From positions 372,001 to 436,000 of the forward strand of contig MU008185.1 of the NCBI GenBank assembly GCA_010909165.1: a DNA stretch of 64,000 nt, written 5' to 3'. The stretch comes from Anthoceros angustus. Taxonomy: Eukaryota; Streptophyta; Anthocerotopsida; Anthocerotales; Anthocerotaceae. Shown here piece by piece: positions 12,050 to 22,200 of this stretch. The notes below the pieces were generated by a model. It saw only the letters and a program-made list of their open reading frames with translations, did not search any database and had not been told where the DNA came from. The translations under genes and the position numbers were made by a program. The stretch's first letter is position 1. The number at the start of each line of letters is the position of its first letter.

Positions 12050-13212
12050 AAACCACGTGAAGAGGAACATCTGAGTAAGGAGTAAGGCCGTTGAGGTCCT
12101 GGACCTTCTGGTGCAGCCAGGGTGGTATGTACACGTCCGCATCTTTCTTCCATCAGGTCATCAAGAGGTGCATTGCACACAAAGATCTGGGTGCTGGCAG
12201 GGTGTGCATACCCTGATTGTCAGAAGTGGGTATGTGGCAGCAGATTCTTGGCTAATCACGTCATCGCGTGTATGCTGCCTATGGGAGGTTGGAGGATGCG
12301 TTGCAGGTTTTGAATGGATTGGCTGCTCCCAATGCTTATTCGTGGTCCTCCAGAGTTGAGGCACATGTTGACAATGGACAGGCCAGGCAGGCAATCGAGA
12401 TCTATTTGAGGATGGAACAGTCATCCCTATGTTGGCAGCTAATCTTCTGTTTGTGGCAGCATTTAAGGCTTGTGCCAGTGCAGAAGATCTGACATCAGGC
12501 AGACAGGTCCATTCCGATGTCCTGAGTAGTGTGCTTGAGCCTGATGTGTTTGTTGGGAGCTGCCTGGTGGAAATGTATGCAAGATGTGGGAGGTTGGATG
12601 ATGCTCGCACAATCTTTGACAAGTTGGACTCGAGAAACGTGGTCACATGGAATACGGTGCTTGGAGGGTATGCTCAGGGTGGGCGTGGGCAAGAAGCCCT
12701 TGCGCTCTATGCAAGTATGCAAGAGGAGGAATCCACCTGCCTGACCATGTCACGTTTTGTGCCTCCTCAAAGCATGTGCTAGCAGTGGAACACGACACCA
12801 GGAAGGCAGCTTCATTCACAAATACAGGAAGCAGGTGTCGGATCTGAGGTGATGGTGGGAGCTGCCTCATAGATATGTATGCAAGATGTGGAAGCTTGGA
12901 TGATGCCCGGACTGCCTTTGACAACATGACCAGAAGAAATGTGGTGACCTGGAACGTGATGCTCGCAAGATATGCTGATGGTGGGCTAGGTGAAGAAGCC
13001 CTGTCTCTTTATGCAACTATGCAACAGGAGGGCGTTACTTCAGCAGATCACGTAACTTTGTGTGCCTTCTGAAAGCATGTAAAAGCATCGGGGCATTGGA
13101 GCAGGAAGGCAGCTACATGACCAGGTTCAGGAGATGGGCTGCAAGTTGACGTGGTCATTTCGAGCTGCCTGGTGGACATGAATGCAAAGTGTGGGAGCTG
13201 AGAGGATGCCCG
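12050..13212 (+). pseudogene. PPR protein pseudogene, first unit
   Basis: The encoded protein is of the pentatricopeptide-repeat type (organellar RNA-binding proteins in plants). Recognisable 35-residue motifs occur in shifting frames: an N-terminal block (KAVEVLDLLVQ, then VIKRCIAHKDLGAGR), LANHVIRVYAAYGRLEDALQ (interrupted by a missing C near 12268), GSCLVEMYARCGRLDDARTI, NVVTWNTVLGGYAQGGRGQE, MYARCGSLDDARTAFDNM and VVTWNVMLARYADGGLGEEA. At least four frame shifts and no C-terminal E or DYW domain are seen. The order matches the start of the locus at 61.3-64 kb. Confidence 0.8.
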
Positions 13213-14230
13213 CAGGGTGTGCATACCCTGATTGTCAGAAGTGGGTATGTGGCAGCAGATTCTTGGCTAATCACGTCATCCGCGTGTATGCTGCCTATGG
13301 GAGGTTGGAGGATGCGTTGCAGGTTTTGAATGGATTGGCTGCTCCCAATGCTTATTCGTGGTCCTCCAGAGTTGAGGCACATGTTGACAATGGACAGGCC
13401 AGGCAGGCAATCGAGATCTATTTGAGGATGGAACAGTCATCCCTATGTTGGCAGCTAATCATCTGTTTGTGGCAGCATTTAAGGCTTGTGCCAGTGCAGA
13501 AGATCTGACATCAGGCAGACAGGTCCATTCCGATGTCCTGAGTAGTGTGCTTGAGCCTGATGTGTTTGTTGGGAGCTGCCTGGTGGAAATGTATGCAAGA
13601 TGTGGGAGGTTGGATGATGCTCGCACAATCTTTGACAAGTTGGACTCGAGAAACGTGGTCACATGGAATACGGTGCTTGGAGGGTATGCTCAGGGTGGGC
13701 GTGGGCAAGAAGCCCTTGCGCTCTATGCAAGTATGCAAGAGGAGGAATCCACCTGCCTGACCATGTCACGTTTTGTGCCTCCTCAAAGCATGTGCTAGCA
13801 GTGGAACACGACACCAGGAAGGCAGCTTCATTCACAAATACAGGAAGCAGGTGTCGGATCTGAGGTGATGGTGGGAGCTGCCTCATAGATATGTATGCAA
13901 GATGTGGAAGCTTGGATGATGCCCGGACTGCCTTTGACAACATGACCAGAAGAAATGTGGTGACCTGGAACGTGATGCTCGCAAGATATGCTGATGGTGG
14001 GCTAGGTGAAGAAGCCCTGTCTCTTTATGCAACTATGCAACAGGAGGGCGTTACTTCAGCAGATCACGTAACTTTGTGTGCCTTCTGAAAGCATGTAAAA
14101 GCATCGGGGCATTGGAGCAGGAAGGCAGCTACATGACCAGGTTCAGGAGATGGGCTGCAAGTTGACGTGGTCATTTCGAGCTGCCTGGTGGACATGAATG
14201 CAAAGTGTGGGAGCTGAGAGGATGCCCGCA
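13213..14230 (+). pseudogene. PPR pseudogene, tandem duplicate unit
   Basis: This is an almost exact copy of 12198-13212, offset by 1015-1016 bp. Differences are a C restored near 13281, which reopens the frame through HVIRVYAAYGRLEDALQVLN, and one A/T change near 13460. It ends at the same GCCCGCAGGGTGTG string that begins it, as expected for unequal exchange. The internal frame shifts of the first unit are retained. Confidence 0.85.
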
Positions 14231-14680
14231 GGGTGTGACTGCCATTGCTTCTGGGAAGCTACGTGCATCCACGACTTGCTCCAAAGACAGCTCACCTTGG
14301 GAGCATCACGTGGCAGAGGAATATACCTGTTCTACAAAGCAGTCTTAGTGAGATGAAAGAGCATCGCTTGACGGGGTCAAGAGGAACGTGCCTCATGTTC
14401 TGAAGTTCTGGAGCCCAGCAGACAGTGTACGGATTGGGGCTGGACATCTCGCTTCCTTTCACGGAAGAGCCATCTTCATGGACGAAGAGAGAGAGTGCAG
14501 CGCTCCTGAGGCTGACAGCCACTCACAAGGCATCCGACAAAGCACAGAAAAATGTCGTCCGAAACCACTGGTGTCAGGAATGCCTTGTCGTGCAAAGTCC
14601 ACAGTGTAGACAGGTTGGGAACAAGTAGCTAGAGGGCGCCTTTGCAGGCGTGCAGAAGTTGCTCCACTGCATGCTTCTCC
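14231..14680. other. Spacer upstream of receptor copy B
   Basis: No gene is recognised. The segment separates the PPR duplicate from the start of homology with copy A at about 14681 (GCGCCGCTGGCCAGC), and so marks the left edge of the segmental duplication. Confidence 0.5.
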
Positions 14681-14887
14681 GCGCCGCTGGCCAGCACTGG
14701 CCAGCAGAAGTGGATTCGAATCTCCCAATCACACTTGCACGCTTTTCGTTGCAACTTGCAAGAGCCCACATTGATCCATATAAGATAATTGGGATGAGCA
14801 GGAAGTGGAGTGGGACGCCGTTTGCTCTGCTTGCCTTTTCTTGCAAGTCCTCCTGAGAAGGTGGGACGTTGTTGTGGAGGTTGGGCT

Positions 14888-16263
14888 ATGGCTGATCCAT
14901 CTCTTCCTGCCGGCGCCGCTGGTGGACCTGCTCGAGATCCTCGAGTCCCGCTCGCCGCAGCTGCGTGCGTTGCTTGCAGAGCTGGAGTCCGACTCGCCAA
15001 AGCGGCAGGAACTGCCATCTGTTGATTCGTGGGAAGCTACTTCAATTGCGACTGCCAGGACGGGGAATGTCACCACCGCGAGGAGTGGCACTGGGCGGTG
15101 CGCTTGCGTCTGCTCACCGCTATCGGCAGATGCCGTACGCTCAGGAAGATTCAACTGAATCCTCTGTGGAAGAGGGTCACAGCGTGAGGCGGGACGAGGC
15201 GTTGGCGCTCTTTTCAGGCTTGCAACACAACCTTGTGCTGGAGGAGCTGAATCTGTTTGGCTACAAGGGGTTTGGGACGGCAGCAGCGTGCCTCCAGGCA
15301 CTGAGTGCTGTCATCGACAGAACTCATCGCTCACTGGACTTCCTCGGTCTGCAATCTGTGGGATTGAGTGCAGAAGGACTGGGTGCCATCGCTGCAGCCC
15401 TTGGACGCAATGTCAGCTCTTCAGTGCTGTCCAGATTGTCTCTGTGTGGGAACGACATCGGAATGCTGTCGGGGCGCAACACTTGGCCGACATCCTTACC
15501 AAGTCGCCCAAGCTGCGCAATCTCTGGATGAGCAACATAGGCATGGACGAGGAAGGAGCCGTGGTGATTGCAGGCCCTGGCGCATACCACTACACTGGCT
15601 GGGCTTAGAATCGGAGATCCTGCGCCCCGGAATCCAAACCGGCCCGCGCCCATGTTCCTCGTTCCATTGCTCCAAGCTTTGGTGTGGCACACCCTGGCGG
15701 ATCCTCCAGCTGCTGTTTCTGGCAATCACTCCATCACACGGCTTGTCCTTGAGTGTCCGGGAGGCCAGGAGGCTGTGGAGCCGGGGCTGGGAGAAGCCCT
15801 GGCTCAGGTGCTTCGCACCAACCGGGCTCTGAAAGACCTCAGACTATCCAGCTTCTTCGTCACACGCGGATTGGGAGCTCTGCGGGAAAACAGCAGCATC
15901 ACCAAACTCCTGGTGTTTCACTCGCGGCAGTCGGAGGATGATGACATGGATCCCATCCTGACCACCATCCTGGATGAGTGCAAGACTGTTGAGGAGGTTC
16001 AGATCCGGTTTGACAAGCCCTTTGGTCCGTCCAGCTTCACCAAGGCGTTTTTCAAGGGTTGCTGCAGAAAACCGCAGCATCAACAGGCTGGTGTTGGATG
16101 GCTGGGATGGGCTGGACGACGAGATGTTTGAAGACCTGATTCAATCCCTGTCTACCAACACCAACACCCACCTCAGGCTGGATCACATCTCCATCAAGGG
16201 CACCTCATGGGAAAAGCAAGGCAGGGGCGAACGTCTGGAGAAAGCGTTGGGAGCTGCGCGAGT
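14888..16263 (+). other. LRR module 1 of copy B
   Basis: About 430 codons of ribonuclease-inhibitor-like LRRs read LVLEELNLFGYKGFG, LDFLGLQSVGLSAEGLGAIA, SVLSRLSLCGNDIG, LRNLWMSNIGMDEEGAVVIA, LKDLRLSSFFVTRGL and INRLVLDGWDGLDDEMFEDL. The start is two Cs short compared with copy A (GGCGCCGCTGG against GGCGCCCCGCTGG), which puts the ATG out of frame with the LRRs. Further breaks are near 15030 and 15463. Confidence 0.75.
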
Positions 16264-19200
16264 GCAGCCGCAGCTGCGTGCGTTGCTCGCAGACTTGGAG
16301 TCCGAGTCGCCAGTGCTGCAAGAACTCCCATCTGTGGATTTGTGGGAAGCTATTTCGATTGCCTTTGCCAGGAGGCCTACAGGAGTGTCAACACCGGGGG
16401 CAGTGGCAGTGGTACGTACGCCTGCGCCTGCTCACAGCTATCGGCAAATGCCGGTCGCTGAGGAAGATTCATCTGAATCCTCCGGGAGGAGGGCACTTAC
16501 AGCGTGAGGAGGTAGAGGCGCTGGCTCTGCTATCAGGCTTGCAACACAACCTTGTGCTGGAGGAGCTGAATCTGTATGGCTACAAGGGGTTTGGGAGGGC
16601 ACCCTGCCTGCAGGCATTGACTGGCGTCATGGAGAGATGCTATTTCTCATTGGACTTGCTGGGTCTGCAACATCTGGGATTGAGTGCAGAAGGACTGGGT
16701 GTCATCGCTGCAGCCCTTGGACGCAACCGCAGCTCAGTGCTGTCCAGATTGTCTCTTTGTGGGAACGACATCGGGAATGCTGTCGGGGCGCAACACTTGG
16801 CCGACATCCTTACCAACTCGCCCAAGCTCCGCAATCTATGGATGAGCAACATAGGCATGAACGAGGAAGGAGCCGTGGTGATTGCACAGGCCCTGGCGCA
16901 TACCACTACACTGGCTGGGCTTAGAATCGGAGATCCTGCGCCCCGGAATCCAAACCAGCCCGCGCCCATGTTCCTCGTTCCATTGCTCCAAGCTTTGGTG
17001 TGGCACACCCTGGCGGATCCTCCAGCTGCTGTTTCTGGCAATCACTCCATCACACGGCTTGTCCTCGAGTGTCCGGGAGGCCAGGAGGCTGTGGAGCCGG
17101 GGCTGGGAGAAGCCCTGGCTCAGGTGCTTCGCACCAACCGGGCTCTGAAAGACCTCACACTATCCAGCTTCTTCGTCACACGCGGATTGGGAGCTCTGCG
17201 GGAAAACAGCAGCATCACCAAACTCCTGGTGTTCCACTCGCGGCAGTCGGAGGATGATGACATGGATCCCAACCTGACCGCCATCCTGGATGAGTGCAAG
17301 ACTGTTGAGGAGGTGCAGATCCGGTTTGACAAGCCCTTTGGTCCGTCCAGCTTCACCAAGGCGTTTTTCAAGGGTTGCTGCAGAAAACCGCAGCATCAAC
17401 ATGCTGGTGTTGGATGGCTGGGATGGGCTGGACGACGAGATGTTTGAAGACCTGATTCAATCCCTGTCTACCAACACCAACACCCACCTCAGGCTGGATC
17501 ACATCTCCATCAAGGGCACCTCATGGGAAAAGCAAGGCAGGGGCGAACGTCTGGAGAAAGCGTTGGGAGCTGCGCGAGTGCAGCCGCAGCTGCGTGCGTT
17601 GCTCGCAGACTTGGAGTCCGAGTCGCCAGTGCTGCAAGAACTCCCATCTGTGGATTTGTGGGAAGCTATTTCGATTGCCTTTGCCAGGAGGCCTACAGGA
17701 GTGTCAACACCGGGGGCAGTGGCAGTGGTACGTACGCCTGCGCCTGCTCACAGCTATCGGCAAATGCCGGTCGCTGAGGAAGATTCATCTGAATCCTCCG
17801 GGAGGATGGGCACTTACAGCGTGAGGGAGGTAGAGGCGCTGGCGCTGCTATCTGGCTTGCAACACAACCTTGTGCTGGAGGAGCTTAATTTGCTTGGCTA
17901 CGTGGGCTTTGGGACGGGACCCTGCCTGCAGGCATTGACTGGCGTCATGGAGAGATGCTATTTCTCATTGGACTTGCTGGGTCTGCAATATCTGGGATTG
18001 AGTGCAGAAGAACTGGGTGTCATCGCTGCAGCCCTTGGACGCAACCGCAGCTCAGTGCTGTCCAGATTGTCTCTTTGTGGGAACGATATCGGGAATGCTG
18101 TCGGGGCGCAACATTTGGCCGACATCCTGAGGAATTCGCCCGCCCTCTACAATCTCTTCATGAGCAATATTGGCATGGACGAGGAAGGAGCCGTGCTGAT
18201 TGCAGAGGCCCTGGCGAATACCACCACCCTGATCCGTCTCAGAATCGGAGACCCTGCGCCCCGGAATCCGAAGCAGCCGGCGCCCATGTTCATTGGTCCA
18301 ATTCTCGAAGCTTTGGTGTGGCACACGCCGGATTCGGAGAATCAGGAGGATTGTCATCCTCTGCTTCTAGAGCCACTTCCAATCGCTCCATCAGGCTGCT
18401 TGTTCTTGAGTGCCCAGGAGGCCAGCAGGCCGTGGAGCCGGGACTGGGAGAAGCCCTGGCTCGGTGCTGCGCACCAACCGTGCTCTCACTGACCTCAGAC
18501 TTGCCAGCTTCTTCGTCACACGCGGATTGGAAGCGCTACCTGAAAACAGCAGCATCACCCAACTCCAAGTAAGTCACACGCGGAATTCGGAGGATGATGA
18601 CATGGATCCTATGCTGATCACGATTCTTCAGGAGTGCAAGAATGTCCAGCAGCTGCAGCTTCAGTTTTATAAGCCCTTTGGTCCATCCAACTTCTCCAAG
18701 GCGTTTTTCCAAGGGTTGCGGGATAATCGTAGCATCAAGACGCTTGTGTTGGATGACTGCGAAGGATTGGATGACTACATGTTCCAGAACTTGATGCGGT
18801 CTCTGGGACGCAACTGCAACAACGTCCTGGAGAACATTTCCATCAAGAAAACAACCTGGGAAAGCGAAGGCAAAGGAATATACATCCAGAATGCTCTCTC
18901 AAGGAACATGCGCAGAAGAAGCGCTGCTCCGCAGGGTAGGTGCCCCAAGCCAGTAGCTAGCTACCCTTGTCCTGATTTGTATCTACAGTCAGAACCCACA
19001 AACTCAGATGTATACTGACCCCTTCTCACTTGTGCAGGTTCGGAAGAAGTGCCACCACCGGTCACTGCAACTGTGGCAACCTCTGATGCCGCAGCAGGTA
19101 ATGAACTACATGAATCCATGGATTTGATCCAACCACTTCCAAGCTGTTGTTGTTGTTGCAATTTGTACCGAATGCACCACTTGATGCTGCTGCTGGCAGG

Positions 19201-22200
19201 CAGTCTGATGATTGACTGATTGGCTGTTTTCCTTTTCACCACAATTTCCAGTTGCTGTTCCTGAGGAGCTCAGTGCCCTGCTTGCCGAGCTCGACTCACC
19301 TTCGCCTACACTCAGTAGTCTTCCTCGTGTGGAAGCGTTTGGGCACTTGTTCAAGAGGGACGTGGAACATCCACAGGTGGAACTTGAACTGCGCATGCGC
19401 CTCATGAAGGCTATCGGAAAATGCCCCACACTCAGATTCATAGATCTCGACCGTCTTGGGCGTCGAAATTACAGGGTGACGGTGGCAGAGGCGATGGCGC
19501 TGCTAGAAGGCCTGAGCTCGAATGCAATAGTGGAACGGCTGGACTTGAGTGGCTTCCTTGGTTTTGGAACAGGTGAAGTCTGCGCTGCAATCGCCGCTAT
19601 CTTGCAATCCAGCCGCACCTTGCAATTTCTGAATATGGGATACACTGGCATGACTGTCGAAGGACTGGCTTGCATTGCCCTACTGCGACATAATCGCAGC
19701 ACTGTGCTTCGCACCTTGTATCTTTCTGGAAACACGACTGTGGGAGAAGGTGTTGGAGCTCAACACCTGGCTGATATCCTGACCAGCACTCCCGCTCTTC
19801 GCAACCTGGGGATGTGGGATACAGGGATGGATGAGGCGGGAGCATTGATGATAGGGGATGCTCTGGCTCAGAACACCACACTTGACTGGCTGAACATAGG
19901 ATTCAATCAAGCGTGGAGGCCAAAGCAGGCAGGGATGATGGCCACGCTGTTAGCTCGAGCATTCACCCTGGCATGCTGGACGCAGACCAGGAGGCTGAAG
20001 GTGTTGCTCCCAAGCTTCCTTCTGTTAACGAGTCTGTCACACATCTCCAGCTGGAAGTATGGGGAGCAGGACAGCAGCCTGTCATCGCTGAGTTGGGAGA
20101 AGCTGTGGCCCGCATGCTGCGGTCGAACATGACTTTAAGGCATCTCGATGTATGTAGCTGCTTTATAAGCCAGGGATTGGAGGGCTGTGTGACAACAGCA
20201 GCGTTATCCGTGTGACAGTCCGACATGGTAGCTCTAGTGCTAAGGAGGACTACTGCAAGCTGATGCCAATACTGCAGAGTTGCCAGACAGTGGAAAGTTT
20301 ACAATTAGCTCAGAACAGTTTGGGACCTTTGGGATCATCCGACCTCCCGAAGACGTTTTTCAAATCGTTGCAGGACAATCGTTACCTCAACAGGTTGGTG
20401 TTGGATGGCTGGAAAGGGTTGGACGACAATATGTTCCAAGACCTGTTGCGGGCTCTGCAAGTGAACACCAATTTGAAGAGTATATCGTTCGAGAACACTG
20501 TGTGGAAAAGTCAGGAAAAGGAGCTGCAGTGGATGAACTACTACGCCAAAACAGGGAATACCGGAAAGCTCTGGCAGGGGCTCCAACAATGCCAGTGAAA
20601 TCATGTCGCCTCGTACTTTGTGGATTTCCATATGCAGGTGAGCCACGTGCTGAACCCAAAGTTTGTACATCCCCAAATGGCGTAGTTCGTGGCAGACTTC
20701 ACTGCAGTTGTTTCTGTCTTCTCTACATCTGTTTTCTTGTCTTAACGTTGTTTTCGTCTCCGGAGTGTAATCGGTGGTAAATGTTGCTGTTTCAGGAAAA
20801 CCACGATACGGAATACGTTGATGAGTATGCAAACACACGAAAACGATGTTGAGATGGAGGGTGAAACGATTTGAAGCACATACCTCGAACCCTTGGGTTT
20901 GAGGTTGAGGTGATAAAAGATGGTCCAGCCTTGAGAATTACCGTTTGGGATCTTGCAGGGCACCAGGAGTTTCATGCTCTTCACGATTTCGTCTTTCCTG
21001 CTGTGAATAACTCTTCTCTCTTCTTGTTTGTCTATAACCCGTTCAAATTTGGTGGTAATTATTCAAGTGCGGAAATGAAGGATAGAAAGGATTTTCGAGA
21101 TGAATTTATTTATTGGCTTAAATTTATTGCTTCCAACTCATGTTAGCTCAACAGGTGAAACCTTATGTTCATGTGGTGGTAACATTTGGTGACAAGCTTG
21201 AAGGTAGGATGTCTTGAAGGTTGCAATACGGAGGAAGTGTTGGTGATGAAGAAAAGTTCATGGCTGTTGTGGAAACATCCAATGAACCCACTTTCATCAA
21301 TGGACAGAGTTGGAAAGATGTGTATGCACTCGCAGCCTCATAGAGGAAAAGCTACAGCTTGTCAAAATTGGCCCCAATTCCCAATATTTGTGAGCAGACC
21401 CGTATACATGTGCAAAGATGGGCTGAGGATCAACAAGGTATGCCAATCATTTCTGTTGAGAAGTTTAGTGAATTGTTTCATAGCACATGTAAGGCGGCAA
21501 TAGGGCATCCACTCATCTCAGAGGATTACAGAAGATTTCTTCGAGACTTCATGGACAAAGAGGATAGCTGGAAAGTAGTAGCATCATATCTCAAGGATTC
21601 AGGGGAGATCATATATTTCCAAATGTCACGGCTTATGGTCATCAACCTCCGATGGTTAGGAATGGGCGTTTTTGGTCAGCTGATTAGTATATTTGGTGAA
21701 CCGGACAATATGCAAGATTTGCTTCAAGTTCAAAATGGGTTCATCAGCAAATATGGGTTGAGTAGCCTTCTAAAAGTGTCTTTGAACAAGGTCGGGCTTG
21801 ATGAAACCATTGTGAGCGAGGAACAATTCATCCAATTGATGCTTGAGTTACACCTTTGCTACGAAAGTAGAGATGAGGAAGGAGAAGTGCGTTATTTTGT
21901 TCCAATATGTATGCATAAAGAAGAAGATGGATCAGGTTGATCAACGATTAGTATGGCCTTCACACGGTGGTAATCTTCATGATTATATCTTTATGGGTTT
22001 GCGTCTACAATGCGATGATCAAGATTGTACATTCCTCACACCAGGATTTTTCCCTAGGTTACAGGTTTGTAACTTTTCTCAAGCTCACTATCTTTTGTTT
22101 TATGTCCTAGGAAACTTCTTCTTTTGTTTATTATTATTATTTACTGTTAACTAGTCTCATTGCCTATATATTGTAGGTACTTTTATACACATATTGTTTG

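Noticed and set aside
12429-12782. Intact short PPR gene
   Set aside because: The frame contains only about three motifs and continues in other frames on both sides, so it is part of a broken longer gene.
20591-21240. NB-ARC domain of a classical plant NLR
   Set aside because: The P-loop GFPYAGKTT, WDLAGHQEF and the following COR fit ROC-COR; no GLPL, RNBS or MHD motif is present.
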